From contig JAKJHU010000057.1 of assembly GCA_022316685.1 (NCBI GenBank), positions 248,001 to 312,000 of the forward strand: a DNA stretch of 64,000 nucleotides, in the 5' to 3' direction. The position numbers and the translations under genes were made by a program. Under the pieces are notes generated by a model. The model was given only the letters and a program-made list of their open reading frames with translations, made no database searches and was not told where the DNA came from. Shown piece after piece: positions 46,616 through 59,357 of this stretch. Numbering within the stretch: position 1 is the stretch's first letter; each line of letters begins with the position of its first letter. This DNA is from Progne subis subis. Lineage: Eukaryota > Chordata > Aves > Passeriformes > Hirundinidae.

Positions 46616-49344
46616 TTAAATGCAAGTATTCATGGTGCCATCGTGGTCACAGAATGTCTGCCTGCCCTTGAAAAGGATAGAAATGCTCATAGAAGGTGTT
46701 GTGCCACAGCTCAGGCAATACAGCAAGAATATTCTGGGAATACTCATTGCAGCCTTGTTTTGTCCTTTGGGTCTTGCTCAGGCATAGACAAAATACTTGA
46801 TCTAATGTAGTACAGGCAGTCCATTTCCTCTTATGTTATATGCAAATAAATCACTTTATTAAACAGGCTAAATAGTCATAAATGTGCAAGACGGTTATAA
46901 GCACACATAGGAAGAAGAACAGGACTACTCCCCTCTAAGTGATATATTTACCATCTTCCACAATGTGGTAAAAAGTTGAAGAAATTCAGTTATGTTTTTC
47001 CCCAGCTGCTCATGCGCCACTCAGTACAGCAAACAGGAAAATAAAAACTTCAAGATAAGCAGTCAAATCCCCACTCTAACTCCTCATCGTGATTTTGCAG
47101 AAAAATCTGCTATAATTGAACTGAAGAACATAACTGTGTCTATTTACTCTCCCTCTAGATTTGAACAAGCAGCTGTGGAAACAACTAGGGCTGACCTTTT
47201 CCATTACTGGAGAGCAAAACAAGTATAGAAATTTTTCAGGAACCTCTCCAAAACACACAACATTTCTTCAGCCTTCTAGCTTGGAATCCTTCACTTTTAG
47301 CCTCTGGGATGTAATTTAAAATGTTGCCCAATGCCCAAGAAAAATCCACAGCATACAGCAAGAAAACAGAGAGAGGAAAAATTCTTTCATCTGAATAAAT
47401 GAAATACAATAACATTTCAATCTCTTGATTTAAATATGAAATTAGGAGTGTCTCGTTTCTAAGAATGAAATTATACAGTAGAACTGAATGATAATGGTAC
47501 ATTACACTCTGCCTCTTGTCCTTGTCGAGGTGAACAGAAAACACTTTTACAAATAAAGTTCTTGATGTCAAATATCAATTTTCTCCTACCACGGGTTCAA
47601 TCAATGATCCCAATTTACAAGTTATTTGTGCATCATCCCTGAATTTCCATATTTCTGGAACTCGATGTTACTACTGGCATTTTTACACTCAGTGGGGAAT
47701 TTTAGAAAGGATGAGAACAAATAATACCTCTTTTTGCACATGTTTAATGTTGGAGGTTTAAGACACTGGCTCCAGAAGTAATTTTTTCTGTTCTCCTTCT
47801 GTTTAGTGCGATGCAAAGACTACAGCTGATAATTCCATTTTCATACGCAAATTCCATATTCAGGAAATTTAACAGTATGCACATCAACTGTTTTTCACCT
47901 TTGGTTTCACACTGTGGATCTGATGATTAGTAAAAATAATGAATATACATATCACTTCTCTGTATTATACTCACAACTTTATATTTCAATCAGGCACTAC
48001 CAGGTTCTACAATTTATTACCTATATTACTGGGATTTGCAATGGGGAAGCCTTAAAATAATATTGCAAATACTGTGGCAGGATAAAAAGTATGCATAGAA
48101 TTCATATCCTGCAATACATGAAATTATAATTTTAAAAAATTCATTTGTTCGTAGCACAAACTCAAGCAAAGTATGGTGGATGTTACTCCACATTTTTCTC
48201 CAGAGCCACATCATATGAAAAACACAAAATAAGAAGAATGTGACAGAATATAAAATTCAGAGACCAGGTCTGCAATTATAGGATTCTTATCTGTAAAGAA
48301 TAAGATGGGGAAAGACTGGAGAAGGTTTACAGAGATAAAGCAGATACAAGAAACTTCAGAGGCTTTTGTGTGAGGTTAAGCCTCCACTTTTCAGGTCAAC
48401 TGCTGTGTACAAATTTGTCATTCAGTGCATTGTGACTAAGTGATGGGAGCCCTATTTCATTTATATCTACAGACAAGTGTCAAACACCGTATGCCCAAAC
48501 TGACAGCAGACAGCTTCAGCTGAGCAAACCAGGTAGAGAAGGAATGCACTTCAACTGGTTTTAGCATCCCATTGGCTTTATCTGTACTTCTAGGCATCAC
48601 AGCATGTGTGGTATTTATGGCTTAAAAGAATTTCCATCTGTAAGTTTATTACCTTGTAAAAATCAGTGAGAAAATTACTTAGATATACCAAAACCAGCTT
48701 AGGTGGGTAGGTTTTATTCTCACTTTGTACAACAGAAAACCTATTAGCATGTTGGTATTTAAAGGTTTCATTACTAGAGCTCCACTGTGTTTCAGAAGAA
48801 CCAACCTGCTTCAGTTCAGCAGGTACAGCTACAGTTTTACTCTGCCTCCAAGGTCATAAGCAGGTGTCTATGGAGGAATAAGAGGGGAGGCATGCTTCCC
48901 TCTTTTATTTTCCAGCCTCTTTCTATTTTTAGCCTGGTGACATTCTGAAGTAGAGGTCGTTCTTGCGCATTTACAAACCACCAATGAACCTCTCCACCCT
49001 CATTTTCAGCCACTGTAAACTGTAAGTATCTACAAAATGCTCTGTCAATGATTTCCAAAGATCTGCTATCCATGGCATAGCGGATCCCCCATCATTTGGT
49101 TTCTGCAAGAGCATACTATTCTCTTTCCCTGCTAATCTTATCACAGGTTTTTCTTAGTTGTATCACACAAAGCCACAGTGTGCAGTCCTCCATGCAGCAT
49201 TTCCTCTGACTCAAAATAGTGCAGTTTGAGGAGCTATGTTGCTTACCCTGAATATATCACCAAACCAGCACACTTCTCTGACAGCCTTTTTTCTGCAGAA
49301 GACCAAGTATATGAAGGTGTTACTGTAAACTATATTATTGGGCT
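46616..49344. other. AT-rich single-copy sequence, no gene seen
   Basis: Short overlapping frames only, the longest being 111 codons on - at 47236-47571, without domains. A donor-like AGG/GTAAGC on - near 49249 is isolated. Confidence 0.5.
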
Positions 49345-49415
49345 GAATAGAATCATAGAGTGATTTTGGTTAAAAAAGATCTTTAGGATCACTGTGTCCA
49401 ATCATTAGCCTGCAT
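49345..49415 (-). mobile_element. CR1 LINE 3' tail, antisense
   Basis: On + the order is AATAGAATCATAGAG, TGATTTTGGTTAAAAAAGAT, CTTTAGGATCACTG, TGTCCAATCATTAGCCTGCA. This matches the reverse complement of the CR1 3' end (AGAATCATAGAATGGTTTTG, GTTGGAAAAGACCTTTAAGA, TCATCGAGTCCAACCATTAA, CCTAGCA). Only the last 70 bp or so are present, as usual for 5'-truncated copies. Confidence 0.88.
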
Positions 49416-51598
49416 GATCAGAAGGAACCAGCACTATAGGATTAGCATTATCATCGATGGATGAGTTTTGTGCAAGGCTGGGTGCATTGCTTGGTTTAAA
49501 TAGAGCACAAAACCCCAAGTGGCAGATCTAGATATATAGGAGAAAAGATTACCTATAAGGAGAGTACATAAATTTAGACATACAAATTTTGTGATTTTGG
49601 AAGTAAATGCAAATATCATGAATACAGACCTTGATTTCATAGAATACTTCCCTCCTTTCCTTAATTTTAGAGAATCCAAAGCATCTATTTCTGGAACAAC
49701 TATTCCCAACCTCTTTTCCAGAACCCCTAGAGAAAATTATACTTCACTGTACCATCTTGCCTTAAAACCTTAATGATGGGGAGAGTTCAGGTATAGATTA
49801 TGCACAGTAAGGGTTCTAGCCCTACTTGCATAGTGAAGTCATACAGGTAGCAGGGTGTCCTCTAAGTGTCAAAATTACTGATAAATTACAAGATAACTTA
49901 AAAGCTACTTGAAAGTTAAACTGGTAAAAGAATAGTCAACAAATTTACAAGGGGGGAAGAAAATATTTAAGAGGGCTTTTGCTCACCCTTCAGCCCGCCA
50001 TACAGTTGCACAGTTTTCCTTTTCCTTCATTTGGAACTGTGTTCCAATCAAAAGATATTCTTTCCTTTCAAGAAAATCGAACAAGTAAATGAAAAGCAAA
50101 AGGACAAGCAAGCAAGTTCAAAAACATGTTAATTTACTTCCTTCATCAAATATTTAGCAAAATGTTGCCCAAATTTTGTTTATTGCCTTATGTCCCACTG
50201 AGAGCTACCTAAGATCCCTCAGTTAAATGTATTCTTTCACAGCAGTGCAGTCCTTCCAGGTAAAATACTTTGTAGAAAGCAGGTAAATATGATATGCTGG
50301 GTATTATACTGGAAATGGTGCAAAGCCATCTGTTAGTGAACCAGCTGATAGTATTGATGATATCATTCACAATAAAAAAGAAATGAGACGATTGTCAACA
50401 AAGTCATAAAATGAAATTATAGTCTCCCTATGTGAAGCAGAATCTAATTGCACACATTCCTTGCTTGTGTGTGCCCTCCCCATTGCAGCTATTTGCCTAC
50501 CTCCTCTTGCACATGGTTCAAATAATTTTGTCTCCTCCAAGCCCTCTTCTATTCCTGCTCACCACACATCACCCCTTTCCATTCCAGACTTTTATTTTAA
50601 GGATAGTGAAACTGTTGCACACTCTTTGCACAAACAGAATGTGTTCTCAAAGCTTATACATGGTGCAAAAATCAGTTGGCATGAGCCAAACTTTGGGACA
50701 GAAGTACTACCTCACACTGAAGTCTTACATCTACTTGATAAGTGGGGTAGGGTAAGGTGAGGCACTCAAGGACCAAAGCACCCTTATTGCAACCTTCCTT
50801 CTCCTCCTTAATCCCAGTGCTCACAGATCAGGACATTTATTCAGGGATACACAGGTTGGGAGCCCCAAATACATATACACATATAAACATGGGCAGAGTC
50901 AGCCAATGCTTCAAGTGTAATTCCACTTGAATGTCAGAAAAGGTTCACAAATTCCATCAGAAGGGCAAAACAGGGCTTTTTTTTCCACAGAGAAATTATC
51001 TGATGAAAGGTTTGCAGCAAATTAAATATCATATTTGGCATAATATTTTAATGAGCTATGATATGCCTCTGGGTTTCCTACTAAAAATGCTTTTCTTTTT
51101 ACTATTGGAAGATTTTAAATGAAAAAGAAAGAGCTAACAAAAATTTAATGGGAAAAAAGGGTGGGTTTTTAAAATTTATGAGAAAAACTTACAGTAGCTT
51201 GCAAATTACAACACAAATATTTATTCCTCAAGGGCACGTTGGTCAAAAAGGAAGGCAAACCACCACCTTGCACTGATTTAAGCACTTTAGTATATCACCT
51301 TCCCAACTGTTTCATTTATTAGGAGAGTTCTCAGTAATAACTTGTTTTAGGAATGTAATCCTGTATTATAAATAGTCTGAACCCTTCCAAGAGGAATCTG
51401 TTTTACTGCCATTTCATATCAGACTGGAACTGGATGGGTTTGTAAAATTTAAGGTTACTACATAATAACTTCAAGGTGTACTAAGCAAAGATAGTATAAT
51501 CACTAGCTCAGTGGGTCTGACAGTTTTACACACAAATTTAAGTTCACAAATGAGGTAAATCCAAAGTAAAAATTTCTGTTGAACTTTTTTGTTACTGG
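49416..51598. other. AT-rich single-copy sequence, no gene seen
   Basis: Two overlapping + frames at 50432-50760 are open but mutually inconsistent and hydrophobic-rich from C/T-rich DNA. No domain or repeat was recognised. Confidence 0.5.
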
Positions 51599-51659
51599 AA
51601 AAAACAAAACAAAACAAAAAAAAACCCAAAAAAACCAAAACCCGAAAAAAATCAAAAAT
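51599..51659 (+). repeat. A/C low-complexity tract
   Basis: Mostly AAAAC units grading into AAAACCC-type words, with a single G and T near the end. It belongs to the same compositional class as 54065-54119 and 57591-57652. Confidence 0.9.
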
Positions 51660-54064
51660 AGTAATGTTAAGCAGATACATAAAACTAGATTAAAGGCCAT
51701 ATTTTCAACCAGGTTTGGTCTCCAACTTGTATTGATATCATTATAGTTCATCCAATTTACACTGGAATCTGGTGAAAAACTAGACCACATAGCACTGTAA
51801 TCTGGTAGGGCACTTGAACACCATGTACAACTTTAAAGTCTTCTGCTTTTTCAGCAGGAAATACTGTACCCATTAGTAAACATGTGAGTAAATATTAGAC
51901 TTCAGAAATCCTAGCATTGTATTCAGACACACTCCATAATCTCATACTAAGGCTGTTCTTACCACTACTACTGATTTCTTCCTGTTTTAAGCAAGAGATT
52001 GTAACAGCAAAAATAATATTTAAACTCTCAATCATGATTCATATACCAGACCAAAAAAGATTTTCACAACAATCAATAGTGTTTTATTAACAGTGAACAA
52101 AACACTGGCAGGGTCTAGAATCAGAAGCAAGTCCAAGCAAAGTTAACTTTTCAAAAAGGCTTGACAGGAAGGCATCTGTGTGCCATCTATGTTATGGGTG
52201 CTAAGGAGCTCTGGATTCTCTTGAATGTTCTAAGCAACAGAGGATGTCCTCAAAGTGGGAAGAATGAAGTACATGCATTCTCCAGAAATGGGAGTTCTCA
52301 ATGACTAAGGAACTGATTAGACAACAAAGAGAAGTGAGACAACATCCTTGCGCCTATCAAACAGAAAACACCAGTTCAGTGTCACCTACCTGCCTCCCAT
52401 TACCTAAGAGCAAAGCTATTTACTGCAACTGCAATGAAGTCCTCCTTCTAAGTTACTTGAACTGCGTGCTGCATCATGCAGTGTGATTTGGATACTTCAC
52501 AGAAAAGCGAGTAGAGCATCAGTCTACGCTGGGTAAGATAACTGGGGAAAACTGCATTTCCCAAACCTCTTTTTTAAAAAGGAGAAATAGTGGCAAGTCA
52601 AATATCTCTCTTCAGTGTAATTTAAAATACTTTCTTATCACTAATATCAATTATAAATGCTTATTCTAATTTATGAACACCTGCTTGACATCAATAGAAC
52701 TGACACACCCCTCCAATTACTTTTCTTATATGATGGCATTTTTATTTCACTCTGATGAGATGAGGCTTTTCTAATTTCCTGTATAACCACCCCCAGCTTT
52801 CTGTGTATCTCCCATTAAATTGTGAACAGGCTTCACACATATTTTAGATGTTTGAAAACGGCAGGAAGAGCTTTTTGATGTTTTAGAACAAGTTCAGTCC
52901 CAGTGCCTCAATATTGTTTGCTTGCTAACTTCTCAAGCTTATGTCACCCATATGAATGGACTTCATGCTTCTGAGAAAGTTTACCATATCATTACCATCT
53001 GCCTCAACTGCTGCAGTCAGGGGTCTTTCCCTCTAATGTCAATGCCACTTTGAAACCAAAGTTGCAGGATTCCTCTGTGGCTTGGAACATATTTAGAAGT
53101 CAATGCCTTATTTTCTATGATTAGTCTGTAACAATGTCAAGTGTGAAATTTAAATTAATGACCGCTTCACTTATTGAAATGACTTCAGCACTTTTGCTAC
53201 TTTCATTGATTTCTATTTACTTTGGCAACCACAAATATGAAGAACGTATTTCTAGATGTGACTAAACAGACGAATAATATGCTAGAATAGATGCACCAAC
53301 TGATCGAACATTACACTTAACTCTAAACTTATTTTGAAAAATTAACACAGTATGATAAATATATTATTTATAAAGGACTGTTCATTTCCTGCATTTCAGA
53401 CAGTGTCACCTTTAAGTTATTTTCTTTCCACTCTTTCCACACTAATGATTGGACTACACTAAAGCAGTAAATATGGTATCAACATTACCACTCCATATAA
53501 TCAATTTAAATTTTAACTAATATATTCATCATCCAGAAAATACCATTACAGCAGCAGATAAAGCTGTAGCTAACCTTCAGAGTACTTTACCCTCCTGGTG
53601 GAGGCCAATTTTAAAGAAGAAGCTGTATTTAATTCCTAAGAGCCAAAGAAAAATATTTCATTCCTATCTGTCCTTCCCCGCATGTCAAATGGTAATTTTA
53701 TTTTTTTTTTAACTGAAAATCTTACAACTTTTATATTTCTTGCTATCATCTGAAAGAGTGCCAATCAGTGGGAAAAGCTAAAGGGGCAATTGCTTAGAAG
53801 AGAAAGACAAGGTTAGGATTCTCTGCCTATAGTTTGGTTTGGGTTTTTTCTAATTAAAAACTGAGATGAAAAGAGAGGTGGAAAAGAGAAATCCAGCCTC
53901 CCCCAAGGCTGATCAGGACATTGGAATGCAGCAGGCAGAGACACCATTGTGCTGGCTGGAGCTCTGCCCATGCTCCATAAACATAGAATTAGCCTTCTCT
54001 TCTCAAAAAAAGTGTTTTTATATAGCACAGCCAAATCTACAGCTCTTAAAGCTAAATTCTCATG
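51660..54064. other. AT-rich single-copy sequence, no gene seen
   Basis: No repeat family or gene was recognised. The 123-codon - frame at 53813-54184 is largely a translation of the adjoining A/C tract. Confidence 0.5.
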
Positions 54065-54119
54065 CCAAAAAAACCCCAAAAAACCAAAAAAACCCAAAAA
54101 AACAAACAAAAAACCCCCA
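54065..54119 (+). repeat. A/C-only low-complexity tract
   Basis: About 55 bp contain only A and C, built from AAAAAACC and AACAAAC words. Poly(Lys/Pro/Asn)-like frames over it are artefacts. Confidence 0.92.
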
Positions 54120-54654
54120 TTAAATGTAACTAAGGATGGATTCTGACCTTCAAATAACAAAATATCCTCAATGCAAATCCCCACTCTGTGAAATGGATGT
54201 TACACGCAACTATGGATTAAAAAAACCCTCAGAAAAAGATAAAAGAATATGGAGGGCTTGAACTTTGTAACTTTTGTTTTACACCCAGACCCTGCAAAAC
54301 CTTAGATTTCCCTAAGCAGGTGTACTTGAACAGATCCTTGCAAAATCAGTTATTCGGTCTCTACAAACATTTGTCTACTAACTATAACTCAGATAATGAC
54401 CAGTGTGCCTGGGACTCTAAACTTGAAGCCACTTTCTCCTGTAGAATTACATGTGAAAATTCCCTGGGTATCACTGGAAAATGAAGGATGCAGCATCATG
54501 CATAGTCTCAAAACTTCAGCATGGCAGTCTGTTGATGCCAGAGATCTATGAATTCTTTCATGGACAGAAGATTGTGATAGCAGACTGCTACTTGTTGCAT
54601 TATAACTTTGAAGATAAAATTATCTCTTTTCTTTCTTTTGTTTCCGTTGTGCAG

Positions 54655-54699
54655 GAAAACCTGCTGCCCCTGGAGACTTGCTCCTGGGATATCTGACCA
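54655..54699 (+). other. Candidate internal exon, 45 bp, + strand
   Basis: CTTTCTTTTGTTTCCGTTGTGCAG is a strong acceptor, and GACCA/GTAAGTATAA a strong donor despite the missing G at -1. The 45-bp exon is a multiple of three and open in two frames. One of them reads KPAAPGDLLLGYLT when entered in phase. I considered and rejected a laminin-type match. Its compact GC-rich body in AT-rich flanks supports a real exon. Partner exons are unknown. Confidence 0.33.
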
Positions 54700-56559
54700 G
54701 TAAGTATAATAGTTGTGGAAATGGAAAGGTCTCAACCTTCATCATTTCTGTATCTCAGCGTCTCTTTTTCATTTCATTAATTTCTGTTGATTCAGCATTT
54801 TTGGAAAGGACCCAATCTGAAATATTTCTTATTTAAATCCCAAATGAGACTCCTTCTTCCGACCCTAGCTGTGATGCAAGTGCCCCTGTTACTCTCTGGT
54901 AGAGTGCTGCAGGATGATACCATGGTATGAGGGTGTTTAACACCGTAAATTCAGTTTTTAAAGTGTCATTTTTAAGAGAAAAAAAAATATTATATCAGAA
55001 AAAACCCTGCCTCTATAGCTGTGATTGCACAGGAAAAACGATGTGTTCTTTTCAGAATAGATGACAATTCTTTTCCATGTAGAAAAGGCTTCTAAGAGCA
55101 GATGACAGAGACAAAATTAGAACTTTTCTAGCAAGCATCCCATACATGCACATCTGCAAAGTGTTCCTGCTTCCTTCTCTGCAACCACTACTATATATGA
55201 ATGTTTCTCTTGAAATTAGAAAAGCATGTGAATCAATTTCGGTTTCATGGTTGCACCTTAGTCTGACTAAGCAATTACAGATGAACAGCAGAAGGCTCAC
55301 AGATCCTTTTATTTACTCAAAGGTCCCCAAAGTTCCAAGGAAAATGTGAAACCTTTCTTGACGTTTGAATCCAGGTTGGAATTTATTTTTCAGTTTTCTC
55401 TCACATATGAAAACATTCTGAGGCTCTATAGAAACTCTGAATAAATATGCATCTGTGATGGCCTTTTTAATGTCGTGAAGAGAAAGATATGTCTGAGAGT
55501 ATTAACAGGGCCAAAAGGCTTTTACACTGAAGCCAATCACTGAGATTTGGGAATTTTATAGAAAAAGATGTGAAGACTGACAAAAGCTTTTTAATGAGCT
55601 TATAAAGAATTCTGGAATTGCCATTTGTAGACAATGTGACCAAACAAAAGTCAGATTCAAGCCTGATTTTTTAATTTATTTCAGTTTTAAAGGTAAGTCA
55701 ATATTTAAAAAATGGTCAAGAGAACTCATTCAGAAGAAATTGATTAAAAAAATGTAAGTAAAATCAACTATGTGCTGTCAGAAGCACAGTACATGTTAAC
55801 AAAAAGAGTGTGTGAGACAGAATTTCCCAAATTTGCTTCACCTGTTATATTTGATAATGAAGCCAAGTATGTTGCCCAATAAACCATGCTGGCACCTCTA
55901 CCCCTGCTTCTCTTTCCTGAGGTCATCTTGGAGTTGTATGGTAAGATTACAGTGAGATTATTGCATAATGAGAAGAATATCTAGAAGGGCAAGAGCTTTT
56001 CTGCTGAAGTTTGGAGAAAATCATCTAAGCTGCATGCTCAAAGCACAGAGAAGAAATAAAGCAAGGACTGATGCAAGGGCAAAATTCAGCCTATGCTGGC
56101 GTGCAGGTGTTCTTTACATGTGATGCTACAGCTAGACAGGAAAAAGCTCTCTTTGGAGTTCTATGAATTATCCTGCAACAATGAAAACACAGCTAAACCA
56201 GAAGCCAAGGCTCTTTGGGGCATCAGGACATCTTGGTGCCAGTTTTAATGAGCTGTCCCATGAATTCAATTCATCAGCATCCCAGTGACCAAAGAACAGT
56301 CATCACTAGGTCCTTTCTGTGCTTTCTGACCCCGTCATAGTAAGCAGGAAATATATAAGAGTTTTGAGAGCACTCTAGCAGATGGTGTTGACATACAGAT
56401 CATTGTAATTTTCTACCTTAGACCATCAAAAACCGAGAACCTGTAATTCCTAGAAATACAACAGATATTGCAACTGCTCAAACTCCACCAATGTTTTTAC
56501 CCCTTTCAGTCTGCTACTTTGAAAACATATACATTGATTGCTGCGTTAAATAATTGTTT
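54700..56559. other. Single-copy sequence with dyads and conserved-like patches
   Basis: Two short dyads lie near 54917-54945 (ATACCATGGTAT and GGTGTT-T-AACACC). 55380-55700 has conserved-element-like texture and includes an 8-bp segment (55685-55692) between TTTATTTCAG and GTAAGT. No gene was recognised. Confidence 0.45.
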
Positions 56560-57130
56560 TGCCCCACACAATGCAGTGTTTTGCATATTTGCTGATGTTT
56601 CCCTAAAAGCACTGCGGGAATGAATCATTACTGAAACAATTTACTTTCAGTTAGTGCATGAATGCCTTCCCATGATGCTTTGATGCTTTGTTTGTCCTCC
56701 TATAAAAATTATTTATGACCCACGTGTGATCTTTTAAATCAGAATACTTATTCAGAAATCAAAGCTCCAGCATGTTAATGCAAGTAGAAGCCCCGACTAA
56801 TTTTTCAAAGCCATGTTGAATATTCAAAAGCTAGGACTGAAGGAAAGGAGTTAACATTAATTAATATTTGAGCAGTAAAATAAAAGCAACAGTGAAGCTA
56901 ATTTTGCAGGACAATTAATCATGAGTCTTGCTAATTACACATGGGATTTTGCAAATGATTTTTTTTCTCAGGTAGCAGAGTAAAAATGATAATCCACTAC
57001 CCATCAAAATCATTGGCTCCTCACCAATGTCCCCAGCAAGAGCAATTAGTGGGAACAGCAGAGCCCTAGTAATTGCATGTCAAGAGAAGAGAATGTTAGA
57101 ATTTTAATTGCTCCAAATACAGACCACTAG
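56560..57130. promoter_or_regulatory. Extended conserved-element-like block, enhancer candidate
   Basis: About 570 bp of non-repetitive sequence are dense in homeodomain-type cores: ACATTAATTAATATTTG, GACAATTAATCATGAG, GCTAATTACACATGG, GCAATTAGTGGG, CTAGTAATTGCATG, TTTTAATTGC. Octamer-like TTTGCATATTTGC is near 56580, and the palindrome GAATATTC lies near 56818. No frame is open over any length and no repeat family matches. This is the longest such block in the window. Enhancer function and conservation are inferred. Confidence 0.4.
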
Positions 57131-57590
57131 CTCATACATTCACCTGACTGTCCAAAACTAGTCTGCAAGCTGGAGCAAGTGTGTAACCACTTTCAGGTGT
57201 CTGCACAAAAATAACTCTGTGGGAGAAGCACTCTAAGCCACACACACAGTTTCTGGAAGAAGAATATCAATATACACTTATATTCTGAACTGCAGTGTCA
57301 TCACTTGACTATAAGAACTGGGAAAAAAATATATCACCCACTTGGGAAAAATGTGCATATTCTTTATATTTGCCAAATATTTATTGCCGACATTTTTTGA
57401 AGAACTTTAACTATCTTCAGGGTGCCAAGGGCTTCAAATTTACTGAATTTTAGGATCACCAATAAAATGTTTTTAACAAGACATCTCAAGAGGGCATAAA
57501 ATAAAAAATTACCATATTCATGAGAGCAAGCCTGTAAGATTGCAATGTTGTAAACTGGATGTCTACAATTTGCTTGTGGTTTTCTTAATT
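57131..57590. other. AT-rich single-copy sequence, nothing identified
   Basis: No gene, repeat family or strong motif was seen. Confidence 0.55.
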
Positions 57591-57652
57591 AAAAAAAAAA
57601 AAAAAAACCAACAAAAAAACAACAAACAAAAAAACCCCACAAAAACAAACAA
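57591..57652 (+). repeat. Poly(A) grading into A/C-only tract
   Basis: A run of 17 A is followed by about 45 bp of A with scattered C and no G or T. The structure looks like a homopolymer that has acquired A-to-C changes and expanded. Confidence 0.92.
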
Positions 57653-59300
57653 CTAGTAATTAGGGACTCCAGTTCCATATTTGTACTTTATCCCAATCAG
57701 TGACATGATACTATTACTTTTTTGTTTAATATACTTACACATGGATGCACACAATTGCAAATAATCAATAATATTTAAGTATGTGTCCAAGATCTAAATG
57801 AAGATGGATATATTTAAATATTGCTTTCCGGGAAATGATTACTTTACTGGTCATGTAGTAACTTTTAAAATCTATAGGTTAAAAGGGACACCTGCTTTTT
57901 CTCTATTTCTCTTTAAGGTGTTTACCATTTACACTCATTTTCAAATGAAATTATTGAATTGCCTTCCAAGTTATCTCCTGCTGTCTTTTGCTCACTCCTG
58001 CCCCTTGGATGTACACCATATAGAGGTATTAAACCACTTTCTGCTGCTAGCTTTGTTAAGCATTAAACCAAGAGTAGTAGCCTTAACTCGTCTAAATATA
58101 TTCTTTGCACGTTCAAATTCACTGTACACTGTTTATTACACCGTGACTGCTTGGGAGAAAAAAAGCAGGTCATGCAGAGTGCTGCTTCCTTTCCTGAATT
58201 ACCAGCAGATCACAGGTGTTTATCAGACTCCCGGAGGTGATTCAGGTAATAAACACCAGGATGGCAGTTTAAATGGTTAGAAGCTTTTCCATCAAATACA
58301 GTCCTTCCAGTCCTATCATTATGCATATATTGCTCACAAATGGCAAATTATTTATGCAGCCTCCTTAAGTGGTTCCTTATGGTTTTTACTTTATTTTTCC
58401 AAAGCAGGAACCTTTTGAAGATGTGTGTTCTCATGACAAGGCAAACTATCATTCCATCTGTAAGTCTGACTCATTTCTTAAGGCACACCATAGATATATA
58501 ATGCCAGTGACCTTGTTTTGCCCTTCTGTTTAGCTCTAATATCTTTTCTAAGGAAGCTCCAGCGTCATCACAGAAGTTACTCTTCTGCACTTGTACAAGG
58601 AGATCAAGAATAAACTTGATGCAGCAGAAACTGGCTTTCCAACAAGAAAAGCTTTTTCAGAGATTTTATCTTGAAAATTTAATGAGAGCAGACATTGACT
58701 AAGATTGCTACATGGAAAAAAAAAAGAAGTTTTAGAAGGATATGTTGTCAATTAAAATAGGATGAATTTTATGAAACAAAGTAAACGTCATTTATTTTTG
58801 TCTAAGCTGACAAAGTCAAACTTACATAAATTTATGCTACTGCACAAAGTGACTGAGACATACCTCTAGCAATTGCCCTTACTTGTTAAGAAATGGAATT
58901 TGTTTTGTGGTGCTGACACACCAGGCCCATATTTAACGCCTGAGTTGTGACATAACCAATGTCCTGGTATGCAGATCACCTGCTTCTTCCCTTCTTGACA
59001 AACAGCTCTGCAATAATCACTTGGAAATTCCTTATATGCAAAGTAGGTACCAGTGAAGGATTTATGGATGTCCAACATAATTTAGCACCAGGAAAAAAAT
59101 AAGAAAAGCCAGGACAATGTGAAATTTCTAAGAACCACAATTACTATACTTGTGGTGCAATTTCTCTGAATCACATAAAATTTCATCAGTTATGTCCTCG
59201 TCTCTTGACATATAATGAATTTCCACAGAACATGTATGAAATTGAAGGATCTAGGAAACACTCAGAATATCCAATATTAGTTTCTGCTAATTTTCTACAG
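57653..59300. other. Single-copy sequence with the longest + open frame, no gene called
   Basis: 57798-58280 is open for 160 codons on +. It is Leu/Phe/Ser-rich with no signal peptide, periodic membrane segments or known domain, and no splice or promoter context. It is probably fortuitous. The remainder is AT-rich and featureless. Confidence 0.4.
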
Positions 59301-59357
59301 TTTGACAGTCAACCTCAAACCCTAGACAACAGACTATGGCTGCATCTTACGTATCAG
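59301..59357 (+). other. Candidate internal exon, 57 bp, + strand
   Basis: TTTCTGCTAATTTTCTACAG is a strong acceptor, and TATCAG/GTAAGT is a perfect consensus donor. The 57-bp segment is open in only one frame, FDSQPQTLDNRLWLHLTYQ, from the first base, so it is symmetric (phase 0-0). Nineteen open codons are not improbable by chance, and no protein family is recognised. Joining 54655-54699 directly to it gives no continuous frame, so any shared transcript would be noncoding or have further exons. Confidence 0.33.

Noticed and set aside
54655..54699. PGDLLLGYL as a laminin N-terminal motif (usual form PATGDLLIGR)
   Set aside because: The preceding Cys-rich context and following residues are missing, and the exon is too small. 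Similarity is limited to GDLL.
57798..58280. 160-codon + strand open frame, the longest on +
   Set aside because: Leu/Phe/Ser-rich translation with no domain, no Kozak, promoter or splice support. Such lengths occur by chance in 64 kb.
59301..59357. TLDNRLW in the candidate exon as a Cys-loop receptor (GABA-A type TLDNR motif)
   Set aside because: Only about six residues agree, the following conserved residues of that family are absent, and exon phase and size do not fit.
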